Part shown: positions 36,250 to 47,625 of the stretch, one piece after another
Position numbering within the stretch: position 1 is the stretch's first letter
Layout: every line of letters begins with the position of its first letter
Assembly: GCF_003751445.1 (NCBI RefSeq)
Contig: NZ_RJUU01000001.1
Span: forward strand, 253,001 to 317,000
DNA length: 64,000 nt
Origin: Streptomyces sp. 840.1
GTDB lineage: Bacteria > Actinomycetota > Actinomycetes > Streptomycetales > Streptomycetaceae
Direction: 5' to 3'
Position numbers and translations under genes: made by a program
The notes under the pieces: model-generated
Seen by the model: only the letters and a program-made list of their open reading frames with translations
Told to the model about the DNA's origin: nothing
Databases searched by the model: none

Positions 36250-37748
36250 AGCGACGGAGCCTCCTCAAGCAGTGGGTGTCCCCACTTTTCCACGAAGGCG
36301 GCCTCTACGGCAGCTCCGACCTTGTACAACCGGTCGTCCTTCATGGCGGGGGCGATGATCTGCAGCCCGACCGGCAGGCCGTCCTCCGGCGCCAGGCCGC
36401 AGGGCAGCGACATGGCGGCGTTGCCGGCCAGGTTGGTCGGAATGGTGCACAGGTCCGCGAGGTACATCGCCATCGGGTCGTCGGCGCGCTCGCCGATCGG
36501 GAAGGCGGTGGTGGGCGTCGTCGGGGAGACGATGACGTCGACCTGCTCGAAGGCCTTCTCGAAGTCCCGCGTGATCAGCGTGCGGACCTTCTGGGCGGAG
36601 CCGTAGTACGCGTCGTAGTAGCCGGAGCTGAGCGCGTACGTACCGAGGATGATGCGGCGCTTGACCTCGTCGCCGAAGCCGGCCTCACGGGTGAGCGCGG
36701 TGACGTCCTCGGCGGACTTCGTGCCGTCGTCCCCGACCCGCAGGCCGTAGCGCATGGCGTCGAAGCGGGCGAGGTTCGAGGAGCACTCGGACGGCGCGAT
36801 CAGGTAGTACGCCGAAAGGCCGAGGTCGAAGGACGGGCAGTCCAGCTCGACGACCGTGGCGCCGAGCGACTTCAGCAGCTCGACCGACTCGTTGAAGCGC
36901 TGGACGACACCGGCCTGGTAGCCCTCGCCGGAGAACTGCTTGACGACTCCGACGCGCATGCCCTGTACGGAGCCGTTGCGCGCGGCCTCGACGACCGGCG
37001 GGACCGGGGCGTCGATGGAGGTCGAGTCGAGCGGGTCGTGTCCGGCGATCGCCTCGTGCAGCAGCGCCGCGTCCAGGACCGTGCGGGCGCAGGGGCCGCC
37101 CTGGTCGAGGGAGGAGGAGAAGGCCACCATGCCGTAGCGGGAGACGCCGCCGTAGGTGGGCTTGACGCCGACGGTGCCGGTGACGGCGGCGGGCTGGCGG
37201 ATCGAGCCGCCGGTGTCCGTGCCGATCGCGAGCGGGGCCTCGAAGGAGGCGAGCGCGGCCGAGGAGCCGCCGCCGGAGCCGCCCGGGATGCGGGTGAGGT
37301 CCCACGGGTTGCCGGTCGGGCCGTAGGCGCTGTTCTCGGTGGAGGACCCCATGGCGAACTCGTCCATGTTGGTCTTGCCGAGGATGACGACGTCGGCGGC
37401 CTTGAGCCGCTTGGTGACGGTCGCGTCGTAGGGCGGGACCCAGCCTTCGAGGATCTTCGAGCCGACGGTGGTCGGCATGTCCTGCGTGGTGAAGATGTCC
37501 TTGAGCGCGAGCGGGACGCCGGCCAGCGGGCCGAGCTTCTCGCCCGCGGCCCGCTTCGCGTCGACGGCACGGGCCTGCGCGAGGGCGCCCTCGCGGTCGA
37601 CGTGCAGGAAGGCGTGGACCTTCTCGTCGACGGCCTCGATCCGGGCCAGGTGGGCCTCGGTGACCTCGACGGCCGTGAGCTCCCCGGAAGCGATCTTCGC
37701 GGCGGTCTCGGCGGCGGTGAGCTTGATGATGGTGCTGATGTCCGTCAT
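36246..37748 (-). CDS. gatA: Asp/Glu-tRNA amidotransferase subunit A
   Basis: 500 residues, amidase-signature family; hydrolyses glutamine to give ammonia to GatB. The Ser-cisSer-Lys triad is visible as Lys in VPLALKDIF, Ser in [16 protein letters not shown] and Ser in [13 protein letters not shown]. The C-terminal [17 protein letters not shown] and [13 protein letters not shown] segments are typical. It follows gatC after 6 bases and overlaps the small membrane gene by 4, so it is in the gat operon. Confidence 0.97.
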   Translation of the reverse strand: MTDISTIIKLTAAETAAKIASGELTAVEVTEAHLARIEAVDEKVHAFLHVDREGALAQARAVDAKRAAGEKLGPLAGVPLALKDIFTTQDMPTTVGSKILEGWVPPYDATVTKRLKAADVVILGKTNMDEFAMGSSTENSAYGPTGNPWDLTRIPGGSGGGSSAALASFEAPLAIGTDTGGSIRQPAAVTGTVGVKPTYGGVSRYGMVAFSSSLDQGGPCARTVLDAALLHEAIAGHDPLDSTSIDAPVPPVVEAARNGSVQGMRVGVVKQFSGEGYQAGVVQRFNESVELLKSLGATVVELDCPSFDLGLSAYYLIAPSECSSNLARFDAMRYGLRVGDDGTKSAEDVTALTREAGFGDEVKRRIILGTYALSSGYYDAYYGSAQKVRTLITRDFEKAFEQVDVIVSPTTPTTAFPIGERADDPMAMYLADLCTIPTNLAGNAAMSLPCGLAPEDGLPVGLQIIAPAMKDDRLYKVGAAVEAAFVEKWGHPLLEEAPSL

Positions 37749-37754
37749 GGCTTT

Positions 37755-38051
37755 TTAGTCCTCCCCCAGGATCTGCGGCACCTTGAAACGCTGCTGCTCC
37801 TGGGCCGGGGCGCCGGAGAGCGCCTGCGCGGGGGTGAGCGAGGGACGGACCTCGTCCGCCCGCATGACGTTGGTCAGCGGCAGCGGATGGGAGGTCGGCG
37901 GTACGTCTTGGTCGGCGACCTCGGAGACGCGGGCGACCGCGCCGATGATGTCGTCGAGCTGACCGGCGAAGTGATCGAGCTCTTCGCCCTTCAGCTCCAG
38001 ACGCGCCAGCCGGGCGAGGTGGGCGACCTCCTCGCGCGTGATGCCAGGCAT
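37755..38051 (-). CDS. gatC: Asp/Glu-tRNA amidotransferase subunit C
   Basis: 98 residues, [20 protein letters not shown], the linker subunit that wraps GatA and GatB. C-terminal LRADEVRP-like segment ([14 protein letters not shown]) and FKVPQIL are family-typical. First gene of the gat operon; the 250-base upstream region contains its promoter and a REP-like repeat. Confidence 0.95.
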   Translation of the reverse strand: MPGITREEVAHLARLARLELKGEELDHFAGQLDDIIGAVARVSEVADQDVPPTSHPLPLTNVMRADEVRPSLTPAQALSGAPAQEQQRFKVPQILGED

Positions 38052-38224
38052 GCAGCGATCCTCAGGGGTTGGTGTGCGGTTTTGGCTGGGCCGGCGGAAC
38101 ATTTCCACCGTCCGTCCGAAGGACGGGCCGCGCGGCGTCCGGTGCGTGCGATCGCAAGGCGTCGCGCGGCAGGTGCAAATGTGCCGTCGGCCCCCAATCC
38201 TATGGGGTCCACGGGTGGGCCAAA

Positions 38225-38249
38225 TCAAGCCCGTCCGGCGATTGAGGAC
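38225..38249. repeat. Streptomyces REP-like intergenic repeat
   Basis: The 25-base sequence starting TCAAGCCCGTCCGGCG and ending ATTGAGGAC is, from memory, one of the most frequent dispersed intergenic repeats of Streptomyces chromosomes. Only one copy is seen in this window, between gatC and the GGDEF-EAL gene. Confidence 0.5.
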
Positions 38250-38302
38250 AAAGCGGCCGCCGGACGCCTCCGGCTCACGTCACCGAAGCGCCGCGCCGCG
38301 CC

Positions 38303-40477
38303 CTATGTCGTCGCGGGCCGCGAGCCCGCCGTCCGCCCGGACGGCAGCTGCTCCGGCTCGGGCGCCGCCGCGGCGGCGGCGACACTCGCTGCGGCTGCCG
38401 CGGCCGCAGCAGCCGCCGCCAGCTCTGCGGGCCGCCGCCACCCGTGCTCGCTGCGCGCCCGCAGCCAGGCAGTCGTCTCCTGCGGCGGCATCGCGGCCGC
38501 CACCAGCCAGCCCTGCACCGCGTCGCAGCGCAGGTCCCGCAGCCGCTCCCAGGTCTCGTCGTCCTCGACGCCCTCCGCGACGACCAGCAGACCGAGGGAA
38601 TGCGCCAGGTCGATCGTGCAGCGGACGATCTCCGCGTCCTCGTGGTCGATGGCGAGCCGGGCCACGAAGGACCGGTCGATCTTGAGCTCGCTGACCGGCA
38701 GCCGGCGCAGGTGGACGAGGGAGGAGTATCCGGTGCCGAAGTCGTCCAGGGACATCTTCACGCCGTGCCCGGTCAGCCCGGCGAGCGTGTCCGCGGCGCG
38801 CTGCGGGTCCTCCAGCAGGACGTGTTCCGTTATCTCCAGCTGGAGGGCGCCGGCCGGGACGCCGTGCCGGGCCAGCCGGGCGGCGACGCCGCCGGCGAAC
38901 CCGGGGGTGTGCACATCGCGCGGGGAGACGTTGACGGCGACCGGGACGAACAGCCCCTGCGCCCGCCATCTGGCGACCTGGGCGAGCGCCGTCTCCAGTA
39001 CGTACTCCGTGAGGTGCGGCATCAGGCCGGACGACTCCGCGATGGCGATGAACTCGTCCGGAGGGACCCGGCCCCGCTCGGGGTGCACCCAGCGGACCAG
39101 CGCTTCGAGGCCGGCCACCTGTCCGTCGAAGCGGACCTTGGGCTGGTAGTGCAGCTCGACCTCGCCCGCGTCCAGCGCGCGCCGCAGGTCACCGAGGAGC
39201 CCGAGCCGGTCCGGGGTGTTGCTGTCGCGCTTCGACTCGTACACCTCGACGCCCGTGCGGTCGCGCTTGGCCTGGTACATGGCCACGTCCGCCCGGCGCA
39301 GCAGCCCCTCGGCATCCAGCGCGTGGTCGGGGTGGACGGCGACACCGGCGCTGGCCTCCAGCACCAGGGTGAGCCCGTCGAGGTCCAGCGGGGAGGAGAG
39401 CGCGGCGACCAGATGGCGGGCGACGCGCATCGCGCTGGTGGTGGAGTCGGCGGTCGGCAGCAGGACGGCGAACTCGTCGCCGCCGAGCCTGGCCGCCTCC
39501 GCCCCGCGCGGCAGGGCGAGGCGCAGCCGGTCCGCTATCTGCAGCAGCAGCCGGTCCCCGGCCAGGTGGCCGAGGGTGTCGTTGACCGCCCGGAAGCGGT
39601 CGAGGTCGATCAGCACCAGGCCCACCCGGCTGCCGACGCTCTCGGCCTCCTCCAGGGCCGTCCAGGTGCGTTCCAGCAGCCACTGGCGGTTCGGCAGTCC
39701 GGTCAGTGGGTCCCGCAGCTGCTCCTCGGCCCTGGCACGGGCGATCCAGAGCGTCGAGTCGAGCGCGATGAGCGGGACCGCGAAGAGCGGCAGCAGCACC
39801 GGCATGGCCATGGCGACGACGCAGATCAGCGGCGCGATGCCGAGCAGCGCGACCGCGACGAGGCCCTGGCGCAGCAGTGCCGTGCGGGCGGCCGTCGGCA
39901 GCCCGCCGCCCTGGGGCGAGCGGGCGTACCAGAGCAGTACCCGGGTGACGAGCAGATAGGTGGAGGCGGCGAGGAGGACTTCCGGGATGACGTCGATGCC
40001 CCAGTCGAGTGGCTGCCACGGCGACTCGACGGTCTGCACCTCACCGAACGCGGCCATGACCAGTGCCGCCGCGCCCACCCCCAGGATGTCCACCGCGCCG
40101 TGCAGCAGCCCCTGCCACCAGCGGTGCCTGCGGGCCATCCCGACGAGTACGACCACGACCAGGCTGACCAGTCCGGCGGGCACCCAGCCGTAGAGCAGCA
40201 GCACGGCGAGCGTGAGGGCGGCCCCGGAGCCGGTGCCGCCCCACCAGCGGTCGCGGCCGAGCGCGACGAGGTGGCCGACGACGATCCCGGTGAGCACGGC
40301 GAGCGACCAGCCGGCCTTCCCGTCGGGGAAGAGCGCGTGCCCGTTGCTCACCGTCCGGTAGAAGCCGGTCGCGAGCTGGACGGTGGCGAGGGCCACGACG
40401 ACAGCGCCCACCTTGGGCGTGAGTCCGGCGAAACCCTGCAGCCGCGACACCGGTGCGGCGTTCTCGGTCGGTTTCAT
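38303..40477 (-). CDS. rmdB: Membrane GGDEF-EAL protein with intact EAL site (RmdB-like)
   Basis: 724 residues. Six to seven transmembrane helices in the first 245 residues, then GGDEF (LGGDEF at 331-336) and EAL (LEALVRW at 457-463; LDDFGTGYSS later) with an Ala-rich tail of more than twenty alanines and a Pro/Glu end. Unlike the protein at 17738 both active sites look complete. From memory, the gene beside ligA in S. coelicolor is SCO5495, RmdB, shown to be a c-di-GMP phosphodiesterase acting in aerial mycelium formation. The ATG at 40475-40477 is chosen over an upstream extension without family similarity. Confidence 0.88.
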   Translation of the reverse strand: MKPTENAAPVSRLQGFAGLTPKVGAVVVALATVQLATGFYRTVSNGHALFPDGKAGWSLAVLTGIVVGHLVALGRDRWWGGTGSGAALTLAVLLLYGWVPAGLVSLVVVVLVGMARRHRWWQGLLHGAVDILGVGAAALVMAAFGEVQTVESPWQPLDWGIDVIPEVLLAASTYLLVTRVLLWYARSPQGGGLPTAARTALLRQGLVAVALLGIAPLICVVAMAMPVLLPLFAVPLIALDSTLWIARARAEEQLRDPLTGLPNRQWLLERTWTALEEAESVGSRVGLVLIDLDRFRAVNDTLGHLAGDRLLLQIADRLRLALPRGAEAARLGGDEFAVLLPTADSTTSAMRVARHLVAALSSPLDLDGLTLVLEASAGVAVHPDHALDAEGLLRRADVAMYQAKRDRTGVEVYESKRDSNTPDRLGLLGDLRRALDAGEVELHYQPKVRFDGQVAGLEALVRWVHPERGRVPPDEFIAIAESSGLMPHLTEYVLETALAQVARWRAQGLFVPVAVNVSPRDVHTPGFAGGVAARLARHGVPAGALQLEITEHVLLEDPQRAADTLAGLTGHGVKMSLDDFGTGYSSLVHLRRLPVSELKIDRSFVARLAIDHEDAEIVRCTIDLAHSLGLLVVAEGVEDDETWERLRDLRCDAVQGWLVAAAMPPQETTAWLRARSEHGWRRPAELAAAAAAAAAAASVAAAAAAPEPEQLPSGRTAGSRPATT

Positions 40478-40734
40478 TCCGTCCCTCTCACAGCCGGCGG
40501 TGCCGATGTCACCTGATGGTTCCGTTCCCTGCCACCACGCGCTCGACACCCGGTGGCCGGGCGCCGCGGGCGCATCCCTCAACAGTAGGCCGCAGAGGGC
40601 TTCCAGGGGCAGCGGTCTACATCTCTTGCCCGAATGCGAACCGACCGTCCGTCAGCATCTGCTATGCGCCGACCGGGTGAATCCGGGCGTACGCCCACAC
40701 TCCCCGCACCGGGCCCCGGCCCCGCTCCCCGCCG

Positions 40735-43017
<2,283 letters not shown>

Positions 43018-43032
43018 TTACCCAGTGCCCCG

Positions 43033-44058
43033 TTACTCAGGGTTGTCTGCGAGCGATCTCGCCGCCCGGCCGCAGTGGGCGAGCGCGGCCCGTGCGTACG
43101 CGGGCGACGCACCCGCGAGGCCGCACGAGGGAGTGATCACCACGGACTCGGTCAGAGTCCCCGGATTCAGCCCCAGCCTGCGCCACAGCGTCCTGACACC
43201 CATGACGCTACCGCCCGGGTCCGACAATCCGTCCGAGGCCGGGTCGGTGCCCGGCACCACCCCGAGGAACAGCTGCGTACCGCCCTCGACGGCCTCCCCG
43301 ATCGCCTCCTCCTCACGCTCGGTGAGCAGGGCGAAATCGAACGAGATGCCGTCCGCGCCGGCCCGGCGCAGCAGGGCGAACGGGACCTCGGGCGCGCAGG
43401 TGTGGACGAGCGTCGCATCCTCGCCGGCCGCGCCCAGCACCTCGCGCAGGGTGGATTCGACGAGCTGGCGGTCCACCGCCCGGTAGGTGCGGTAGCCGCT
43501 CGCCGTCCTGACCCGCCCGCGCAGGACGCCGGTCAGGGACGGTTCGTCGAGCTGGAGGAGCACCCTGGCTCCGGGCATCCGCCGCCGTACCTCGGCGAGG
43601 TGGTCGCGCAGCCCCTCCGTCAGCGATCCGGCCAGGTCGCGGCAGGCACCGGGGTCACCGAGCACGGCCTCGCCGCCCCGGCGCTCCAGGGCGGCGGCCA
43701 GCGTCCAGGGCCCGACGGCCTGGACCTTGAGCGGGCCCTCGTAGCCCTGGGTGAACTCCTCCAGCGCGTCGAGGTCCTCGCCCAGCCAGGAGCGGGCCCG
43801 GCGGGTGTCGCGCCCCGGCCGGTCGCTGATCCGCCAGCCGCTGGGCTCGACGTGCCCGTACATCTCGACGAGCAGCCCGATGGTCCGCCCGATCATGTCC
43901 GCGCCCGGCCCGCGTGCCGGCAGTTCCGCCAGGTAGGGCACGCCCTGGCCGTCCCCGAAGGAGCCGGTGACGGTCTTCGCCGCCTCCCGGGCGTCCCCTC
44001 CGGGCATCGAACCGATTCCGGTGGCCTGGCAGTCCCTGAACTTGCTCTTCTCGCTCAC
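43033..44058 (-). CDS. MetE-like (cobalamin-independent methionine synthase catalytic domain) protein
   Basis: 341 residues, about half the size of MetE, corresponding to its C-terminal barrel only. GIGSMPGGDAREAAKTV opens the fold; zinc-site candidates are His and Cys in LVHTCAPEVP and Cys in ITPSCGLAGASP, with Glu in LLQLDEPSL. The methyl donor and acceptor are unknown; core-MetE proteins of this type can use donors other than folate. It lies immediately upstream of ligA, as in other actinobacteria. GTG/ATG start at 44056-44058 is supported by the family N-terminus. Confidence 0.82.
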   Translation of the reverse strand: MSEKSKFRDCQATGIGSMPGGDAREAAKTVTGSFGDGQGVPYLAELPARGPGADMIGRTIGLLVEMYGHVEPSGWRISDRPGRDTRRARSWLGEDLDALEEFTQGYEGPLKVQAVGPWTLAAALERRGGEAVLGDPGACRDLAGSLTEGLRDHLAEVRRRMPGARVLLQLDEPSLTGVLRGRVRTASGYRTYRAVDRQLVESTLREVLGAAGEDATLVHTCAPEVPFALLRRAGADGISFDFALLTEREEEAIGEAVEGGTQLFLGVVPGTDPASDGLSDPGGSVMGVRTLWRRLGLNPGTLTESVVITPSCGLAGASPAYARAALAHCGRAARSLADNPE

Positions 44059-44092
44059 GCGGGAAGCCTACGGCCGTTCCCGGCCCGTGCCG

Positions 44093-44782
44093 TCAGCGGC
44101 CGGGGCGCACCGTGAGGTCGTTGACCTCGGCGTCGCGCGGCAGGTCGATCGCCATCAGGATCGTGGTGGCGATGGACTCCGGGTCGATCCAGCGCTCGGC
44201 GTCGTACTCCTTGCCCTCCTGCTGGTGGACCTTGGCCTGCATGGGGCTCGCGGTTCGCCCGGGGTAGACGGTGGTCACCCGGACCCCGTTGCCGTGCTCC
44301 TCGTGGCGCAGCGAGTCGGCGAGCGCCTTCAGGCCGTGCTTGCTCGCCGCGTAGGCGCTCCACTCGGCGTGGGCGGCGAGGCCGGCGCCGGAGTTGACGA
44401 AGAGGACGTGGCCCTCGGCGACGCGCAGCTGCGGCAGGAAGAGCCGGGTCAGCTCGGCCGGGGCGACCAGGTTGGCGTTGAGCTGCACGTGCCAGGCCTT
44501 GGGCGTGAGCTCCCCGACCCGGCCGAGCTCGACGACGCCAGCGATGTGCATCAGCGAGTCGAGCCGCTCCGGCACCTGCTGCTGGGCGAAGGCCCAGGAG
44601 AGCCGGTCCGGGTTGGAGAGGTCGCCGACGATCGTGCGGGCGCCGGGGTGCATCGCGGCGAGTTCCCTGGCGCGGCCCGCGTCCCGGGCCAGGAGTACGA
44701 GATCGTCGCCGCGCTCGGTGAGACGGCGGGCGACTGCTGCGCCGATGCCGGAACCGGCGCCGGTGATGAGGTGAGTGGACAT
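44093..44782 (-). CDS. Short-chain dehydrogenase/reductase
   Basis: 229 residues, classical SDR. TGAGSGIG (residues 7-14) binds NADP(H); NSGAGLAAHAEWSAYAASKHG gives the catalytic Ser, Tyr and Lys, and VYPGRTASPM the PG motif. The Asn-Ala-Gly motif is degenerate (MHIAGVVE). Substrate unknown. It ends 35 bases before the MetE-like gene, so it may be cotranscribed with it. Confidence 0.9.
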   Translation of the reverse strand: MSTHLITGAGSGIGAAVARRLTERGDDLVLLARDAGRARELAAMHPGARTIVGDLSNPDRLSWAFAQQQVPERLDSLMHIAGVVELGRVGELTPKAWHVQLNANLVAPAELTRLFLPQLRVAEGHVLFVNSGAGLAAHAEWSAYAASKHGLKALADSLRHEEHGNGVRVTTVYPGRTASPMQAKVHQQEGKEYDAERWIDPESIATTILMAIDLPRDAEVNDLTVRPGR

Positions 44783-44834
44783 GCCCCCATCGTCGCACCC
44801 GTCACATCACGCACTGCACGTCACCACCGGCACA

Positions 44835-45374
44835 TCACTGCAGGCCGGACCACTCCTCCAGGTAGGCCAGCGCGCCCACGCCGTCCTTCGCGAAGAACAC
44901 CAGGTCGGTAAGCGGGAGGGGCAGGAAGCCCTCGTCCTCCATGCGCTGGAACTGCTGGCGCAGGCCGTCGTAGAAGCCTGCGGTGTTGAGCAGCACGACC
45001 GGCTTGGTGTGCTTGCCGTGCTTCTTGAGCTCCAGGATCTCGGTGGCCTCGTCGAGCGTCCCGGTGCCACCCACCATGATCACGACGGCGTCGGACTTCT
45101 CCAGGAGGAGGGCCTTGCGCTCCGCGAGGTCGCCCGCGATCACCATCTCGTCGGCGTTGGTGCGGGCCTTGGCGGCCAGGAAGTCCACCGAGACCCCGAC
45201 CAGCTTCCCGCCGGCCTCCTGCACCCCGTCGGCCACGACCTTCATCAGCCCGCTCTCGGAGCCGCCCCAGACCAGGGTGTGTCCGCCCCGGCCGATCAGT
45301 TCGGCGAACTCGCGGGCGGGACGGGTGTAGCGCTCGTCGAGGTCGGCGGCGGAGAGGAATACGCAGATCTTCAT
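44835..45374 (-). CDS. LOG-family (TIGR00730-type) nucleotide phosphoribohydrolase homologue
   Basis: 179 residues, Rossmann fold. LVWGGSESGLMKVVADG matches the first LOG motif. The second motif normally reads PGGxGTxxE; here it is VGGTGTLDE (101-109), lacking the Pro but keeping the GG, T and Glu. Members release adenine-type bases from nucleoside monophosphates (cytokinin activation in plants, nucleotide salvage in bacteria). The start MKICVFLSAADL at 45372-45374 fits the fold; the open frame upstream does not. Confidence 0.85.
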   Translation of the reverse strand: MKICVFLSAADLDERYTRPAREFAELIGRGGHTLVWGGSESGLMKVVADGVQEAGGKLVGVSVDFLAAKARTNADEMVIAGDLAERKALLLEKSDAVVIMVGGTGTLDEATEILELKKHGKHTKPVVLLNTAGFYDGLRQQFQRMEDEGFLPLPLTDLVFFAKDGVGALAYLEEWSGLQ

Positions 45375-45451
45375 GGCCTCCACGGTAGAACCCGCCCCCG
45401 GCAGCCGTGCCGCCGGGGAAGAAACGGGCGTGCCGTACCGCTGAACCACAC

Positions 45452-45787
45452 ATGACTGCCACCCGAGGACACCTCATCACCGTGGAGCCCGCCGCCGAGC
45501 ATGTTCGCGTGGTCCGCGACGGCGTACTGCTCGCGGAGAGCCGGCGCCCCCTCGTCCTGCGCGAGACGGGCTGTCCGGTGCGGTACTACCTGCCCCCCGA
45601 GGACGTCCGCACCGAGCTGCTGACGGCGTCGGACACCCGTACCCACTGCCCGTTCAAGGGGGACGCCTCCTACTGGTCGCTGCCGGGCGCGGCGGATCTC
45701 GTCTGGGCGTACCCGGAGCCGAAGGAGGAAGTCGCCGCGATCAAGGACCACTTCTGCTTCTACGACACCGAGGCCGTCCCGTCCTGA
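45452..45787 (+). CDS. DUF427-domain protein
   Basis: 111 residues with the single-domain DUF427 pattern: HVRVVRDGVLLAESRRPLVL, YYLPPEDVR, THCPFKGDASYWSL and WAYPEPKEEVAAIKDHFCFYD. A small mostly beta, presumably soluble protein; function not established. ATG at 45452 precedes the first domain strand directly. It is divergent from the LOG gene across 77 bases. Confidence 0.9.
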   Translation: MTATRGHLITVEPAAEHVRVVRDGVLLAESRRPLVLRETGCPVRYYLPPEDVRTELLTASDTRTHCPFKGDASYWSLPGAADLVWAYPEPKEEVAAIKDHFCFYDTEAVPS

Positions 45788-45893
45788 GCGCTGACCAGCC
45801 GTCAGCACCCGCTGTGAGCTGCGGTGAAGAGAAAGTTCAAAAGTTCTTCGCGTCCGGCGATGAGTTTCCGGGCGCCCCGCAGTCCACCTTCAC

Positions 45894-46694
45894 ATGGACA
45901 AGACTCTCTCCCGCGACGGCACCCTGATCGCGTACCGGTGCCGGGGTGAAGGACCGCCGGTGATCCTGGTGGGCGGGGCCCTGGCCACGGCCGCGACCGA
46001 GGCCCCGCTGGCGCGCCTGCTGGCGCCGCGCTTCCACGTCGTCACCTACGACAGGCGCGGCCGGGGCGACAGCGGGGACAGCGGGCCGTACGCGGTGGAG
46101 CGCGAGATCGAGGACCTGGGCGCGGTCGTCGCGGCGGTGGGCGGCCGCCCCTCGGTGTTCGGCGCCGGGGCCGGCGGCGCGCTGGCCCTGGAGGCGCAGG
46201 CGGCCGGGCTCCCCGTCGGCCTGCTCGCGGTCTACGAGCCGCCGTACACCCCCGGCCCGGCCGGGCTGCTGTTCAAGGCGGGCTGCACGGAGCGGCTGCA
46301 CCGGCTGCTGTCCGCCGGGGACCGGGACGGGGCGGTGGAGCTCTTCCTGGCCACGACGGGCGTCCCGGCCGATCTGATCGCCAGGATGCGGAGTGCGCCG
46401 CTGTGGCGGAACCTTGAGTCGATGGCGCACACTCTGGCGTACGACGACGCGCTGCTCGGCGACGGCTCGGTGCCCGAGGAGCGGTTCGCCTCCGTCACGG
46501 CACGGACCCTCGTGGTCGTCGGCGGGTTCAGCACGGCCTCCGCGAGGGCGGCGACCCGGCTACTGGCGGACGCCCTCCCCCGGGGCCGCCACCGCACGCT
46601 GACGGGCCAGACCCGCGAGCTGGCCCCGCAGGTGGTCGCGCCGGTGCTGGCGGAGTTCTTCACCCGGAACGTGTACGCGGGCCGGGCGTTCTGA
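45894..46694 (+). CDS. Alpha/beta-hydrolase-fold protein lacking nucleophile and catalytic His
   Basis: 266 residues. The fold is clear (PPVILVGGALATAATEAP, YDRRGRGDSGDSGPYAVEREIEDL), and it resembles a common actinobacterial hydrolase group. In that group the elbow reads G-x-S-x-G; here it is GAGAG (90-94), so the serine is glycine. The usual GQxH near the C-terminus reads GQTR (Arg 241). Both changes remove catalysis, so the protein is probably a non-enzymatic binder or is drifting. The gene is otherwise intact with normal codon use. It is the last core gene before the low-GC island. Confidence 0.85.
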   Translation: MDKTLSRDGTLIAYRCRGEGPPVILVGGALATAATEAPLARLLAPRFHVVTYDRRGRGDSGDSGPYAVEREIEDLGAVVAAVGGRPSVFGAGAGGALALEAQAAGLPVGLLAVYEPPYTPGPAGLLFKAGCTERLHRLLSAGDRDGAVELFLATTGVPADLIARMRSAPLWRNLESMAHTLAYDDALLGDGSVPEERFASVTARTLVVVGGFSTASARAATRLLADALPRGRHRTLTGQTRELAPQVVAPVLAEFFTRNVYAGRAF

Positions 46695-46755
46695 TGGATA
46701 CTGGACCGCCAGCCAGGGTCGCTGCAAGGCTGTGCAGCCATACGGGAGAGTATTC

Positions 46756-47342
46756 ATGGCCCCACGGAGCAAACCCACTGGACGCCAGCGCCGCTTGGCC
46801 ACCGAAGTCCGTCGCAGACGCGAGCGAGTTGGCATCTCGTTTTAGGAGGCCGCCGCCCGCTACTCGGATCAGACCGCACGATGATCTCCGATATCGAGGC
46901 CGGGCGCACCGGCCTCAGTGAGGCCAGCGTGCGGCAGATCGCCGGCCACCACGAATGCGACGACCCGGCACTGCTAGCCGCCCTCGTGGCGATGGCGGGC
47001 GGCCGCCGCGCCCGGCACTGGTGGGACGAGTACCGGGGCAAGGACCCCGACGGCCACCCAGACGTCTCCGAGATGCGGACGCGCCGAAAGCGCCCATGCG
47101 ACCCGGCTGGTCACCCCGCTTCGCGCGGGCCCTACATGGCGCAGGCCAGTCGGATCCTTTACGCCGAGGGGCCGGTCGCCCAGCACCACGCCGTCCAGCT
47201 CGACACATCGTTCGGGGCTCATTTCATTGACGCGCCGACACCGTCGGGGATCTATCGTTCCCTTCTCAACCTGATGGAGGGTTCCGCGCTTCCTCCCGGC
47301 GAGTCCCGTGAGCTCATCCGGTAGATCGCCCGCAAGCCGTGA
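46756..47342 (+). pseudogene. Decayed XRE/DUF5753 helix-turn-helix regulator
   Basis: Starts MAPRSKPTGRQRRLATEVRR and VGISF, then an in-frame TAG, then EAAARYSDQTAR, then a one-base frameshift into MISDIEAGRTGLSEASVRQI, completing the XRE helix-turn-helix. After WWDEYRG about 120-150 residues of the usual DUF5753 domain are missing; the end resumes with QLDTSFGAHFIDAPTPSGIYRS and NLMEGSALPPGESRELIR, another TAG, and IARKP before a TGA. Two stops, a frameshift and an internal deletion make it non-functional. The intact family (WhiJ-like) pairs with a DUF397 gene, as here. Confidence 0.8.
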
Positions 47343-47352
47343 GGGCCCCAAC

Positions 47353-47560
47353 GTGCCCGAACTTGGCTGGCAACGCTCGCCCTTCTGCGGAGGGGGAGGC
47401 AACAACTGTGTCGAGATCACCGCATCGACCGAGGACGGCCTCATCGCCCTGCGCAAGAGCGAGCCCGGCAGCCCTCCTGGTCACCGGAAGGAACGCCCTG
47501 TGCGCGCTGCTTGTCGTCGTGAAAGCTGGTCAGGTCCATGAACCGCCTCGCGCGATGTAG
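47353..47560 (+). pseudogene. Frameshifted DUF397 partner gene
   Basis: From a GTG at 47353 the frame encodes PELGWQRSPFCGGGGNNCVE, the DUF397 hallmark, and ends usefully at LIALRKSEPGS. The conserved C-terminus (AALLVTGRNALCALLVVVKAG) continues in a second frame, so a single-base shift lies near 47460-47475. DUF397 proteins are small partners of XRE/DUF5753 regulators in Streptomyces development and toxin-like pairs. Both members of the pair are broken. Confidence 0.75.
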
Positions 47561-47625
47561 AGATCTCAGATCGTGGTGACGACCGAGGGTTCACCTCGGT
47601 CAGTAGTGAGTCCTTTCCATCTTGG

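Noticed and set aside
36234..39149. A 971-codon open frame on the plus strand opposite gatA, gatC and the GGDEF-EAL gene
   Set aside because: It is the antisense of genes with clear family motifs; GC-rich third positions remove stops from antisense frames. The same holds for the long frames opposite ligA, pruA, serA, ilvB, the LuxR gene and the MMPL gene.
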